This document shows, piece by piece, positions 45,765 to 55,294 of a stretch of 64,000 nt of DNA. The DNA comes from CANIGN01 sp041391385 (GTDB lineage Bacteria; Bdellovibrionota; UBA2428): the NCBI GenBank assembly GCA_041391385.1, contig JAWKOD010000002.1:620001-684000 (forward strand). The letters are read 5' to 3'. Both the position numbers and the translations under genes were made by a program. The notes below the pieces were generated by a model, which saw only the letters and a list, made by a program, of their open reading frames with translations, did not search any database and was not told where the DNA came from. The first letter of the stretch is position 1, and every line of letters starts with the position of its first letter.

Positions 45765-46493
45765 ATGTCAAAACAAGCGAATACCAACCTCACTCTTGAT
45801 GTTTACCCCCGTACTGGATCTGGAAAAAATGCAGCTTTCAGAACACGCGCTAAGAATCTTATTCCAGCCGTCGTTTACGGATCAAAAATGAGTAAAGACG
45901 ATAAGCCCACAGGTTTGTCTGTTAGCTTAGATCCAAAAAACTTTTTAAAAGTTTATCAAGTAACGGGAAGAAGTTCTCTTGTTGATGTTGCTCTTCAAGA
46001 AGGCGCACCTGCAGAACTCGCTGGATCAAAAGTATTGATCAAAGCTCTTCAGTCAAATCCTCTTAAAAGAGAAGTTCTCCACGTAGATATTTTACAACTC
46101 GATATGGCTAAAGAACTTCGTGTTGTTGTGCCTCTTAAGTTTGTAGGTAAAGCAAAAGGTCTTACTGAAGGCGGTATCTTGTCTATCATGGTTCGTCAGG
46201 TAGAAATCAAATGTCTTCCTGCTGATATTCCTCACGAAATTGAAGTTGATGTTACAGGTGTTAACGTTAACGAAACGATTCACATTCACCAGCTTTCTGA
46301 AAGAATGAAAGATTCTAAGTTCGAATTTATTTACGATTCAGACTACACGCTTTGTGGTGTTGTACCTCCTGAAGAAGAAAAAGCAGCAACTCCTGCTGAA
46401 GCAGCTGCGGCTGATGCAGCGGCAGCACCTGCAGCGGGAACTCCTGCAGCGGCAGCACCTGCGGCGGCTCCTGCTAAGGACGCTAAAAAGTAA
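45765..46493 (+). CDS. rplY: 50S ribosomal protein L25/Ctc
   Basis: A 242-residue long-form L25 (Ctc/TL5 type) that binds 5S rRNA. The N-terminal L25 domain includes GSGKNAAFRTRAKNLIPAVV and SNPLKREVLHVDI; the C-terminal Ctc domain includes GKAKGLTEGGIL and DIPHEIEVDVTGVNVNETI. It ends in a low-complexity Ala/Pro tail of about 35 residues before a Lys terminus. It sits between prs and pth with short gaps (62 and 12 nt) in the usual order. Confidence 0.96.
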   Translation: MSKQANTNLTLDVYPRTGSGKNAAFRTRAKNLIPAVVYGSKMSKDDKPTGLSVSLDPKNFLKVYQVTGRSSLVDVALQEGAPAELAGSKVLIKALQSNPLKREVLHVDILQLDMAKELRVVVPLKFVGKAKGLTEGGILSIMVRQVEIKCLPADIPHEIEVDVTGVNVNETIHIHQLSERMKDSKFEFIYDSDYTLCGVVPPEEEKAATPAEAAAADAAAAPAAGTPAAAAPAAAPAKDAKK

Positions 46494-46505
46494 TATACGA
46501 AGACA

Positions 46506-47072
46506 ATGTATCTTGTTGTTGGACTCGGTAATCCAGGCCCGCGTTATAGCCTTACACGGCATAATGCGGGCTTTATATTTTTAGATTTCCTCGCTGAGGG
46601 GCTCAGCGCTAAATTTCAAGAAAAACGCTCTTATGAGGCACTTTACACAGAGGTGGAGTTTGCGGGCACCAGGCTTTGTTTGCTGAAACCCCAAACTTTT
46701 ATGAACCTCAGTGGGCGCTCAGTGGCGGCAGTTTTAAGAAATACAGAAATAACCCCTGATAAAATTCTCGTTTTTCATGATGAAGTAGAAATCCCCGCTG
46801 GGGATTTGCGCATTAAAATGGGTGGTGGAGATGCAGGCCACAATGGGCTTAAGAGCATTCGCGATAGTATTGGCACGGGGGATTTTTATCGCTTCCGTAT
46901 GGGAGTGGGGCGACCCTCCAATCCTCAAATGGATTTAGCCGCCTATGTCCTAGAGCGCTATGCCAAGTCGGAGCAAGAGCTATTGATGTCTCAGCTCGAA
47001 AATGCAGAAGCTTGCTTGGAGATTTTTATCAATGAAGGCCTCCAAAAAGCCCAAATGAAAGCTTCCACCTAA
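46506..47072 (+). CDS. pth: Peptidyl-tRNA hydrolase
   Basis: A 188-residue enzyme that frees tRNA from drop-off peptidyl-tRNA. It has the N-terminal VVGLGNPGPRYSLTRHNAGF with the catalytic His, LLKPQTFMNLSG, FHDEVEIPAGDLRIKMGGG and GHNGLKSI. Length is normal. It starts 12 nt after rplY and is followed by a hairpin-prone spacer, then ychF, so it may be transcribed with both. Confidence 0.97.
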   Translation: MYLVVGLGNPGPRYSLTRHNAGFIFLDFLAEGLSAKFQEKRSYEALYTEVEFAGTRLCLLKPQTFMNLSGRSVAAVLRNTEITPDKILVFHDEVEIPAGDLRIKMGGGDAGHNGLKSIRDSIGTGDFYRFRMGVGRPSNPQMDLAAYVLERYAKSEQELLMSQLENAEACLEIFINEGLQKAQMKAST

Positions 47073-47113
47073 AAGGTACCTAGTTACTTTTTACATGTAC
47101 CCGCTACCTTTTT
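47072..47113 (+). repeat. Hairpin-forming spacer with partial copy of dispersed repeat (copy D)
   Basis: AAAAGGTA at the left pairs with TACCTTTT at the right across about 28 nt, and the right half (GTACCCGCTACCTTTTT, 47097-47113) matches the 3' part of the repeats at 24278 and 61561. It lies between the pth stop and ychF and may act as a terminator or processing site. Only the right half is clearly homologous to the repeat family. Confidence 0.6.
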
Positions 47114-47164
47114 GCATATTTCTCTACAAGACGGGCACTGTTGAAGCTGCTATTTATTCTTTAT

Positions 47165-48280
47165 ATGGCACTCGAGTGTGGAATAGTCGGTCTCCCTAAC
47201 GTTGGAAAATCTACTTTGTTTAACGCCCTGACAATGGCGGAGAAGGCAGCGGCAGCAAACTATCCCTTTTGCACGATTGACCCCAATGTGGGCACAGTGC
47301 CTGTTCCTGATGAGAGACTTTATAAAATTGCAGAATTTGTGAAACCAGAGCGTGTTATTCCCACGACGGTTTCGTTTGTGGATATTGCAGGTTTGGTTAA
47401 AGGTGCGAGTAAGGGCGAAGGTTTAGGAAACCAATTTTTAGGTAATATTAAAAATTGTCATGCGATTTGTCATGTCGTGCGTTGTTTTGAAGACGAAAAT
47501 GTTATTCACGTTCATGGCAATGTAGACAGTGTGCGAGATGTAGAAGTTATCGAAACAGAACTCATGCTTGCTGACTTAGCTACGGTAGAAAAAAAATACG
47601 ATAAAGCAGTGAAGCTTGCTAAAACAAATGATGCAGAAGCCAAAGCGAGCATCGAAATTTTGGGAGCTGTTAAGTCTTCTTTGGAGCAAGGTAAGCCCGT
47701 CAGGGCACTCATTAAAGAAAAAGGCTACGATGCTGAACAGTTGAAGGCACTTGAAGATTGTCATCTCATCACTCAAAAACCCTTGATGTATGTGGCAAAT
47801 ATTCAAGAAAAAGATGCGGGCAAAGAAGATGAAAATCCACACGTACAAGCACTTAGAAAATTTGCCGCTTCTCAAGGAGCAGACGTGGTGACTATTTCGG
47901 CCCAAGTAGAGTCCGAACTCATTTCATTAGAAGAAGCTGAGCGAGCAGAGTTTTTACAAAGCCTTGGCTTTAAAGAACCCGGTCTTAATAAACTTATTCG
48001 TTCTGCCTATGTGCTTTTAGGACTACGTACATATTTTACTGCTGGCGTAAAAGAAGTGCGTGCTTGGACTTTTCACGCAGGTTGGAAAGCACCTCAATGC
48101 GCCGGAGTTATTCACACAGATTTTGAACGTGGTTTTATCTGTGCCGAGACCTATCATTATGATGATCTGATAAAGTATAAGAGTGAAGCAAAAATCAAAG
48201 AAGCCGGACTCATGCGTACTGAGGGCAAAGGCTATGAAGTTAAAGACGGCGATATGCTTAACTTCCGCTTTAACGTTTAG
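47165..48280 (+). CDS. ychF: Redox-regulated ATPase YchF
   Basis: A 371-residue Obg-family P-loop protein. It has GIVGLPNVGKSTLFNAL, the switch segment VDIAGLVKGASKGEGLGNQF, a central coiled coil, and a C-terminal TGS-like domain with RAWTFHAGWKAPQCAGVIH, DFERGFI and DGDMLNFRFNV. YchF binds ATP in preference to GTP and associates with ribosomes. I start at ATG 47165 (MALECG), which has the family N-terminus; an in-frame upstream start at 47141 is not needed. It overlaps the amidase gene by 47 nt. Confidence 0.97.
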   Translation: MALECGIVGLPNVGKSTLFNALTMAEKAAAANYPFCTIDPNVGTVPVPDERLYKIAEFVKPERVIPTTVSFVDIAGLVKGASKGEGLGNQFLGNIKNCHAICHVVRCFEDENVIHVHGNVDSVRDVEVIETELMLADLATVEKKYDKAVKLAKTNDAEAKASIEILGAVKSSLEQGKPVRALIKEKGYDAEQLKALEDCHLITQKPLMYVANIQEKDAGKEDENPHVQALRKFAASQGADVVTISAQVESELISLEEAERAEFLQSLGFKEPGLNKLIRSAYVLLGLRTYFTAGVKEVRAWTFHAGWKAPQCAGVIHTDFERGFICAETYHYDDLIKYKSEAKIKEAGLMRTEGKGYEVKDGDMLNFRFNV

Positions 48281-49280
48281 CGTATTCTTTTCTCGCTTAT
48301 CCTTAGCTAATTTCACTGAGCAGAAGTGGATCTATCATGGACCCAGTGGCGATGAATCTTTTGAAAAGTGTGGCGGCGAGCTTGGCAGTCCACTTGTTAG
48401 TCTTGATGAAATTCAAAAGAAGTTTGAATTAAAGCGAAATGGAAAAAAAGATTTCACATTAGAAAACTCTAAAGGAAATAAGATACGTTTTTCTCTCAGA
48501 CACAATAAGGTATTGGGAAAAGATTGGAGTATTAAATTATCTCAAGCTCCGGAACTTGTTAAGAAAAAGCTTTGTGTTCCTCTCGATTTTGGGGACCGTG
48601 TTTTAACGCCTCTTTTGACTGGAGTAAAACCTGAGCCGTGGGATGAACACTTAAAATATACAAGTTTTGCTCAAGTTGTTTTAGATCCAGGTCACGGAGG
48701 AAACGATTGGGGAGCTTTGGGCGTTTACAAGGGTGAAGCTCTTAAGGAAAAAGATCTTACATTAGAGTTTTCAAAGGAATTTGAACGCGCTTTAAAGGAT
48801 AAAGGGGTGCAGGTGGCGGTAACTCGTAATCGCGATCAATACGTTGCACTTGCTGAACGCTATGAGTTGGCGAACAAATTTAACTCTAAACTTTTTATTT
48901 CACTACATATGAATTCGAGTGGTGTAAGTCCTGGCTTTGAAATCTTTACACTTTCCATGTTTAAACGTGATCGCAAAGCTCTTGAAGAAGTAGGTTCTAT
49001 TGTAAGTAAGGGAAAAGAAAAAGCTTTGGTAACTTTTAAATCTGCTGCAAAGCAAGAACTTTCAATTGCATGGGCTGCGAAGTTTAAAAAAGTAATGAGC
49101 CAATATATTAAGCCAGTGAATGCAGGTATGCGACGTGAGCCCTTTTTCTTACTCTATGCGGTACAGAGTCCAGGAATATTGATGGAGCTTGGATATATGG
49201 ATCGCGAAGAGGATTTGCGTTTTTGGTTGAATAAAAAATTGCGTAAAGAGCTTTGGAAGAAATTATCTCTTTTGTTCTAG
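48234..49280 (+). CDS. Periplasmic N-acetylmuramoyl-L-alanine amidase
   Basis: 348 residues from ATG 48234 (MKLKTAICL, a signal peptide ending LSLA). An N-terminal region of about 110 residues is unassigned. The C-terminal Amidase_3 domain has VVLDPGHGGNDWGALG (zinc His), LKEKDLTLEF (zinc Glu), LFISLHMNS (zinc His) and GILMELGYM (catalytic Glu). It cleaves the amide between MurNAc and the stem peptide, usually for daughter-cell separation. It overlaps the ychF 3' end in another frame, so it may be co-translated or have its own promoter inside ychF. Confidence 0.92.
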   Translation: MKLKTAICLTSALTFSVFFSRLSLANFTEQKWIYHGPSGDESFEKCGGELGSPLVSLDEIQKKFELKRNGKKDFTLENSKGNKIRFSLRHNKVLGKDWSIKLSQAPELVKKKLCVPLDFGDRVLTPLLTGVKPEPWDEHLKYTSFAQVVLDPGHGGNDWGALGVYKGEALKEKDLTLEFSKEFERALKDKGVQVAVTRNRDQYVALAERYELANKFNSKLFISLHMNSSGVSPGFEIFTLSMFKRDRKALEEVGSIVSKGKEKALVTFKSAAKQELSIAWAAKFKKVMSQYIKPVNAGMRREPFFLLYAVQSPGILMELGYMDREEDLRFWLNKKLRKELWKKLSLLF

Positions 49281-49305
49281 CATCATAGAGGTTAACCTCT
49301 ATGGC

Positions 49306-51036
49306 ATGAAGAATTTTTCTTTTTTTATATTCTTATTTTTGTTGTCTTGTTCAAGCCTTGACACACAATCCTATGTGATTCCCGTAAAACAAAGCCCGGA
49401 GCAAAAGTCTCTTTATACGGCAACTGGAAAACATTTGGTTATTGCGACTCAAGGGGAAGCTGCAACTGAAGCAGCTCGAAAAATTTACAAGCAAGGTGGA
49501 AATATTATAGACGCAGCAGTGGCCGCATCCTTTGTTATTTCTGTAGAGCGGCCACAGTCCACAGGTCTAGGTGGCGGTGGATTTATGATGTTCAAAGAAG
49601 CTAAATCAGGAAAAACATACGCCATTGATTTTCGTGAACGTGCGCCGCTCAAGGCTACGGCGCGAATGTATTTAGACAAAAAGGGTGACATTATTGAAGG
49701 GCTTTCAAGTGAAGGTCATAAATCCTCTGCGGTTCCTGGTATTGTTGCAGGTTTGCTAGAGACTCATAAAAAGTTTGGAAAACTTTCTCGAGCTCAAGTC
49801 ATGGCTCCTGCCATTGAACTCGCAGAGAAGGGCTTTAAAGTTTATGAGCACTTAGAGAATGCGCTCAATCAAACAAAAGACTTGCTTGTAAAATACCCTG
49901 CAACAGCCAAAATTTTCCTTAAGGCTGATAAAACTCCCTACAAAGTAGGCGATCTTTTAGTTCAAAAAGATTTAGCGAAAACACTTCGCAAAATATCAAG
50001 CTCGGGTGCATCGGTTTTCTATAATGGAAGTATCTCTCGTGCCATCGTAAATGAGTCTCTTAAAAACAAGGGTCTTATCTCGAAGAAAGATTTAGCAATT
50101 TACAAAACAAAATGGAGAGAACCTGTTAGCGGGACTTATAACGGCTATACTTTGCTCTCTATGCCTCCGCCGAGTTCAGGTGGGACACACGTTATTGAAA
50201 TTCTAAATATTTTAGAAGGAGCTTCGCTTGCAGAGCTCGGACCTAGCTCCTCCCAGGGGATTCACCTAAGAGCGGCCGCAATGCAACAAGCTTTTGCAGA
50301 TAGAGCAACTTATATGGGGGATCCAGACTTTTTTAAAGAGATCCCGCTTAAGGGATTACTTTCTAAAAAATATGCAGCGGATGTTCGTTCGCGAATTGAA
50401 AAAGAGGGTCACCAAGTGAGTACTGCTGTAAGAGCAGGGAAAGCTTCTGCTTATGAGTCAGAAGAAACAACGAATTTTTCTATGATGGATATTGAGGGGA
50501 ACGTTGTTGTCTCAACTCAAACGATTAATGGCTACATGGGTTCTGGCGTTGTGGTTCCTGGTACCGGAATTTTAATGAATAATGAGATGGATGATTTTTC
50601 GGCTAAGCCAGGTGCAAGTAATATATTTGGAGCCATTGGCGGAATTCCAAATTCTATTGAGCCTAGAAAAACGCCCTTAAGCAGTATGGCGCCTACAATT
50701 GTTCTAAAAGATGGTACTCCCGTTATGGCGCTTGGTGCGCCCGGTGGAACGCGCATTATTACCTGTGTTGCGCAGACAATTCTAAATTACTTGGAATATA
50801 AAATGCCCCTTTATGATGCTGTTGCAGCGTTGCGAATGCATCACCAGTGGCAACCTGATCAAATCGATATTGAAGAGCCGGGTCCTGGAAAAAGTGTTGT
50901 GAAAAAATTAGAGCAAATGGGCTACAAGGTTAATCTTGGCCGAATCGGTTGTCGTGTAAACGCTGTTGCTCGCGAAGAGGGCTCTTTGTTGGGAGCAGCA
51001 GACCCTCGCGATCTTGGCTCAAGTTACGCTGAATAA
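49306..51036 (+). CDS. ggt: Gamma-glutamyltranspeptidase lipoprotein
   Basis: A 576-residue enzyme with a lipobox (FLLSCSS), so anchored to a membrane rather than free in the periplasm. Family features are GLGGGGFMMF, FRERAP, GHKSSAVPGIVAGL, and the autocleavage and nucleophile site SEETTNFSMMD, whose Thr becomes the N-terminus of the small subunit. PPPSSGGTH and ALGAPGGTRII follow the family pattern. It hydrolyses or transfers gamma-glutamyl groups from glutathione and related compounds. It is 26 nt from the amidase gene and probably co-transcribed. Confidence 0.95.
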   Translation: MKNFSFFIFLFLLSCSSLDTQSYVIPVKQSPEQKSLYTATGKHLVIATQGEAATEAARKIYKQGGNIIDAAVAASFVISVERPQSTGLGGGGFMMFKEAKSGKTYAIDFRERAPLKATARMYLDKKGDIIEGLSSEGHKSSAVPGIVAGLLETHKKFGKLSRAQVMAPAIELAEKGFKVYEHLENALNQTKDLLVKYPATAKIFLKADKTPYKVGDLLVQKDLAKTLRKISSSGASVFYNGSISRAIVNESLKNKGLISKKDLAIYKTKWREPVSGTYNGYTLLSMPPPSSGGTHVIEILNILEGASLAELGPSSSQGIHLRAAAMQQAFADRATYMGDPDFFKEIPLKGLLSKKYAADVRSRIEKEGHQVSTAVRAGKASAYESEETTNFSMMDIEGNVVVSTQTINGYMGSGVVVPGTGILMNNEMDDFSAKPGASNIFGAIGGIPNSIEPRKTPLSSMAPTIVLKDGTPVMALGAPGGTRIITCVAQTILNYLEYKMPLYDAVAALRMHHQWQPDQIDIEEPGPGKSVVKKLEQMGYKVNLGRIGCRVNAVAREEGSLLGAADPRDLGSSYAE

Positions 51037-51103
51037 TTAGATATATTCTTCTTTGATTTAAGTTTTCATTGATCTCCTGAGGCTTTTTTGTGAGACTGAG
51101 CGC

Positions 51104-51838
51104 ATGTATACGAGAACTGAGCGTGCCGCTGATCAAAGTCGTCCTGTTTCAATTGAATTGAATTATTATGAATATGCTGAGGGCTCATGTTTTGTAAAAT
51201 TTGGGAACACAGAGATTATTTGTGTCGCCACAATTGATAATCAAGCACCTCCCCATTTGCGTGGCAGTGGTAAGGGATGGGTTACGGGTGAATATGGAAT
51301 GTTACCTCGCTCGAGTCCCGAGCGCATTCGTCGTGAACGCGGCAATGTTTCAGGTCGCACCCAAGAAATTCAACGCCTCATAGGCCGCACTTTGCGCTCT
51401 ATAGTGAATTTGGAAGGATGGGGCGAGCGCACCATTCAAATCGACTGCGATGTGATTAAAGCCGACGGTGGCACGCGCACGGCAAGTATTACGGGGGCTT
51501 TTGTAGCTCTAGTATTGGCATTTCGTCACTTGAGAAAAGAAGGCTACGTTCAGAACTTAGATTTAAAATTCCCGGTTAAAGATTATCTTTCGGCCATTTC
51601 TGTGGGTGTTGTTGATGGAAAATGTCTTTTGGACTTGGAGTACATTGAAGATTCTCAGGCGGATACAGATATGAACTTGGTGATGACAGCTTCGGGGAAC
51701 TTTGTGGAAATTCAAGGAACTGCTGAAAAGGAGCCTTTTGGTGCTGATACTCTCGCAGAATTGTTGAGCATTGGTAAAAAAGGATGCACGGAACTGTGTG
51801 ATCTTCAGAAAAAACTTCTTGGCTCTCTGGACTGGTAA
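51104..51838 (+). CDS. rph: Ribonuclease PH
   Basis: A 244-residue phosphorolytic exoribonuclease that trims tRNA 3' ends. Motifs are KGWVTGEYGMLPRSSPER, GRTQEIQRLIGRTLR, TIQIDCDVIKADGGTRTASI and VDGKCLLDLEYIEDSQADTD with active-site aspartates. Length is usual. It is paired with rdgB, 6 nt apart, a common association. The frame is complete, with no truncation of the kind seen in Escherichia coli K-12. Confidence 0.97.
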   Translation: MYTRTERAADQSRPVSIELNYYEYAEGSCFVKFGNTEIICVATIDNQAPPHLRGSGKGWVTGEYGMLPRSSPERIRRERGNVSGRTQEIQRLIGRTLRSIVNLEGWGERTIQIDCDVIKADGGTRTASITGAFVALVLAFRHLRKEGYVQNLDLKFPVKDYLSAISVGVVDGKCLLDLEYIEDSQADTDMNLVMTASGNFVEIQGTAEKEPFGADTLAELLSIGKKGCTELCDLQKKLLGSLDW

Positions 51839-51844
51839 CCTTTT

Positions 51845-52453
51845 ATGAAGCTTTTTCTTTCGACCGGGAATAAAGGCAAGGTTGCTGAGCTTATTCCACT
51901 CTTAAGAGAGTTTTTTCCAGAATTTAAAGAAATTATTCCTCGTGCACCTCTTCAGGCTGAAGAAACGGCTGAAACTTTTGTAGGGAATGCTCAAATAAAA
52001 TCAGAAGCTTTAGCTCAGGAGCTTATAGCGGAGTCTGAACCTTTTCCCTTTGCGGTATTGTCAGATGATTCGGGTCTTGAGGTAGCCGCTCTTAATGGTC
52101 AACCGGGTGTGCATTCGGCTCGTTATTCGGGTGAGCACTCTAACTCTGAAGAGAATATTAAAAAACTTTTGTGTGAAATGGCACTCATTCGAAACAGAGG
52201 GTGTCGATATGTATGTTGCCTTTACTTGCACATTCAGGCGAGCGAGTCTCAAAGTCATTGCTTTCATTCAGAGGGCTACTGCGTGGGGCTTATAATGCAA
52301 GAGGCCATGGGCGAAGGTGGTTTCGGCTATGATCCCATTTTTTGGAGCTCCGAGCTCAATAAGCGCATGAGCGAAGCAAGTCTTAGTGAAAAGAATCAGT
52401 GTTCGCACCGAAGACAGGCCTTCGAAAAGCTGGCTTTGATCTATTCCGCCTGA
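51845..52453 (+). CDS. rdgB: Non-canonical purine NTP pyrophosphatase (RdgB/HAM1)
   Basis: A 202-residue house-cleaning enzyme that hydrolyses dITP and XTP. It has STGNKGKVAEL, AVLSDDSGLEVAALNGQPGVHSARY, GEGGFGYDPIFW and the C-terminal KNQCSHRRQAFEKL, corresponding to the family K-N-x-x-S-H-R motif. The segment around residues 120-150 has several cysteines not typical of the family. It follows rph directly. Confidence 0.93.
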   Translation: MKLFLSTGNKGKVAELIPLLREFFPEFKEIIPRAPLQAEETAETFVGNAQIKSEALAQELIAESEPFPFAVLSDDSGLEVAALNGQPGVHSARYSGEHSNSEENIKKLLCEMALIRNRGCRYVCCLYLHIQASESQSHCFHSEGYCVGLIMQEAMGEGGFGYDPIFWSSELNKRMSEASLSEKNQCSHRRQAFEKLALIYSA

Positions 52454-52466
52454 TAAAATTTCATTC

Positions 52467-53027
52467 ATGGCACTTACACCTTCGAACATGATTCCCTTAG
52501 GAACCCCTGCTCCAAAATTTTCTCTCACAGATGTTGTGAGTAATTCTCAAATTGAACTTGAAAAGTATCGTGGAAAAAAAGCAGTTGTTCTTATGTTTAT
52601 TTGTAACCACTGCCCTTATGTAAAGCATATACAAGAGGGGCTTGTGGCATTGAGTAGTGATTATGCTTCAAACAAGGATGTTGCCTTTATTGCGATTAGT
52701 TCTAACGATGTTGAAAACTACCCCGAGGATTCACCCGAAAAAATGAAAGAGCTCGCATTAAAATATGGGTATAAGTTTCCCTATTGTTTTGACGAGACCC
52801 AGGAAGTTGCCAAAGCCTATAAGGCAGCGTGTACTCCTGATTTTTATATTTTGGATTCTGATCTTAAAATTGCCTATCGGGGGCAAATGGATGACTCACG
52901 GCCAGGCAACGGAACACCTGTTTCGGGTTCTGATCTTCGAATTGCAATAGATGCCTTGCTAAATGGAACTGAGTTAAGTCAGCTTCAAAAGCCAAGTATT
53001 GGCTGCAATATAAAGTGGAAAGCTTAA
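52467..53027 (+). CDS. Thioredoxin-fold protein (AhpC/TSA-related, CxxC)
   Basis: A 186-residue soluble protein. The fold markers are GTPAPKFSLTD, FICNHCPYVK with a CxxC redox pair, FIAISSNDVENYPEDSPEKM and the cis-Pro segment AACTPDFYILD. This matches the family annotated as thioredoxin or redoxin related to AhpC, often of unknown reductase partner. It has no signal peptide. Its stop is immediately followed by the ATG of the copper ATPase, suggesting a joint role in copper or thiol stress; that link is inference. Confidence 0.88.
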   Translation: MALTPSNMIPLGTPAPKFSLTDVVSNSQIELEKYRGKKAVVLMFICNHCPYVKHIQEGLVALSSDYASNKDVAFIAISSNDVENYPEDSPEKMKELALKYGYKFPYCFDETQEVAKAYKAACTPDFYILDSDLKIAYRGQMDDSRPGNGTPVSGSDLRIAIDALLNGTELSQLQKPSIGCNIKWKA

Positions 53028-55280
53028 ATGAGCGCTGGCCACAATCATAGCAATCAAGACAAGGATTTTTTCTTTAAAGTTGAGGGGATACACTGTGAAT
53101 CTTGTGTCGGCAAAATTACACGAGCCCTTGAGGAATCTAGGCTTTGCGAGAATCAATGGGTTGATAGAGCCACGAATGTTTTGCGCGTACGCAAGGGGCA
53201 TGTAGGTGTAAGTGATTCTGATTTTGAGAAGGAAATTCTCGGACTTTTAAAAAAGCTTGGTTATAAAAGCGTGGTCATGGCAGATCCCTCTGAGTCGGGA
53301 AAAAATGAGTGGGTTTTGCAATTGTTTTATTCTGCTTCGGGGTTGTTGCTTTCGTATTTTGTTATCCCACATGAAAGTGTTCCTTTCCCACAAAGCGATC
53401 TTTTGTGGCTTTTATTGGTAGTCGTTTTATTTGGTCTTTCGTTTAAGAATTTTATCCGCGGAGCCTGGTCTTCGTTAAAGTCATGGAACTTTACGGTCGA
53501 TACACTTGTCAGTTTAGGTGCTGGCGCCGCTTTTTATCTCTCGATGACACTTATTGTGTGGCAAATCCCAGGGCATCTGTATTGGGTAGAGGCGTTTTCG
53601 ATTCTTTTTCTTGTGAGCCTTGGTCACTATATCGAAAATTATGTTTTGGTTCGCGCTGATAAAACCTTGCGAAGTTTAATGGTGCTGGTTCCTCCTAAGG
53701 CCCATCGTGTTGTGGGAATGGGGACCGTTGAGGAGGTCTTAGTTTCTGAATTGAAAATAGGAGACACTCTTTTAGTTCACCCGGGCGATAGAGTATCTGT
53801 TGATGGGAAAATTACCGAAGGTCGTAGTGACTTTGACGAAAGTTTGCTTACAGGTGAATCCAACCCTCTATCCAAAGGTGTTGGCGATATGGTTTTTTCG
53901 GGCACTACAAACTTGTCGGGAAATGTGAAGTTTAGTGTCCAAAAACTGGGTAAAGACATGCTCCTTTCACAGATCATAGATACAGTAGTGCGAGTTCGTC
54001 AGACGAGAGCCGATATTCAAAAATTTGCAGATCGAGTGAGCAATGTTTTTGTCCCCATTGTAGTTTGTCTTGCGACATTAAGTTTTCTTTTATGGTTTTT
54101 TGCTCCTGAAATGATGCATTCAGCTTCGCAGAGTTTTGGAAGTCTCTTTGGGTTTAGTTTTCACGACCAGGTAGAGCAGGGCGCTCTTTGGACCGGCTTT
54201 TCTGCAGCCCTGGGTGTTCTTGTTATATCGTGTCCCTGCGCAATGGGCTTAGCGACCCCAGCAGCTTTAATGGCCGTGAGTGGTATAGCGGCTAAGAGAG
54301 GAATTCTCATTCGTGATGGTCGCGCTATTGAGAACGCCGAAAAAATTACACATGTGTTTTTTGATAAAACGGGTACCTTAAGTTCTGCTAAGCCAAAGCT
54401 CGTTAATGAGTGGAAGTTGCCTGCGTTTGACGCTAATTTTTTGCAGTCCGTTTCTTCCCAGAGTAAGCACCCCATGAGCCGTATGTTGGCGGAGCATGGA
54501 CCTAAATCTAAGCTTACGGCAAGTATTAGGGAGTTCCCCGGAGAGGGGATTCAGGCTCAAATTCAGGGGCTTCATACTCAAGTTGAAGTATTAATGGGTC
54601 ATGCGGGTCTTATACAGCGTATGGAAGTTAAAGGACTTTCGGTGGCGCAAGACTTTGTCATGCAAGAGTTAGAACAGGGTCGCAGTCTTGTGTATTGGGC
54701 GCAGAACGGCGTTTTGGTAGCTGTGTTTTCTTTTGAGGATGAATTGAGAGAAGGCGTTGTTGGATTGCTTGAAAACTTTGGAAAAGATCTCCAAGTGAGA
54801 ATACTCTCAGGGGATAATAAAAAAGTTTTAGCAAATTTAGCACAAAAATTAGGTCTTCCACTGTCGAGTGCGATGGGAGAGTTAACTCCTCTTGATAAAG
54901 TCCATGTCTTGCAAAGTTATCAAAAAGATTCTTCGAGCAAAGTTGCTTTTATTGGTGATGGGTTGAATGATGCACCTGTATTGCAAGCGGCTGATTTGGG
55001 AATTGCAGTGAGTTCTGCTTCGGATTTGGCTAAGCAGAGCGCAGATATTGTACTTCTGACTCAAGACATAGATGCTATTTTTGAAGCCTTTCAACTCGCC
55101 AAGCGCGGAATGAAAACAATTCGGCAAAATCTCATTTGGGCATTTGCCTATAATGTAATTGCTATTCCCTTAGCGTTTATGGGACTCATTAGTCCTGTGT
55201 TGTGCACGCTCTCGATGGCTGCCTCGGATTTAGTAATAATTGTGAACTCGCTCAGAGTCTTTTTAATGAAAAAACCGTAG
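53028..55280 (+). CDS. copA: Copper-translocating P-type ATPase
   Basis: 750 residues. One N-terminal heavy-metal domain (GIHCESCVGKI) is followed by eight predicted transmembrane helices. The ion site is CPC in VISCPCAMGLATP, and the later helices carry AFAYNVIAIP and SMAASD, in line with the Cu(I)-type P1B-1 group. Catalytic features are LTGES, the phosphorylated Asp in FFDKTGTLSSA, a His-Pro pair SKHPMS and FIGDGLNDAP. It exports Cu(I) from the cytoplasm. It is coupled to the thioredoxin-like gene without a gap. A CueR-type regulator is not seen nearby. Confidence 0.94.
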   Translation: MSAGHNHSNQDKDFFFKVEGIHCESCVGKITRALEESRLCENQWVDRATNVLRVRKGHVGVSDSDFEKEILGLLKKLGYKSVVMADPSESGKNEWVLQLFYSASGLLLSYFVIPHESVPFPQSDLLWLLLVVVLFGLSFKNFIRGAWSSLKSWNFTVDTLVSLGAGAAFYLSMTLIVWQIPGHLYWVEAFSILFLVSLGHYIENYVLVRADKTLRSLMVLVPPKAHRVVGMGTVEEVLVSELKIGDTLLVHPGDRVSVDGKITEGRSDFDESLLTGESNPLSKGVGDMVFSGTTNLSGNVKFSVQKLGKDMLLSQIIDTVVRVRQTRADIQKFADRVSNVFVPIVVCLATLSFLLWFFAPEMMHSASQSFGSLFGFSFHDQVEQGALWTGFSAALGVLVISCPCAMGLATPAALMAVSGIAAKRGILIRDGRAIENAEKITHVFFDKTGTLSSAKPKLVNEWKLPAFDANFLQSVSSQSKHPMSRMLAEHGPKSKLTASIREFPGEGIQAQIQGLHTQVEVLMGHAGLIQRMEVKGLSVAQDFVMQELEQGRSLVYWAQNGVLVAVFSFEDELREGVVGLLENFGKDLQVRILSGDNKKVLANLAQKLGLPLSSAMGELTPLDKVHVLQSYQKDSSSKVAFIGDGLNDAPVLQAADLGIAVSSASDLAKQSADIVLLTQDIDAIFEAFQLAKRGMKTIRQNLIWAFAYNVIAIPLAFMGLISPVLCTLSMAASDLVIIVNSLRVFLMKKP

Positions 55281-55294
55281 TTTATTTTTCTTTA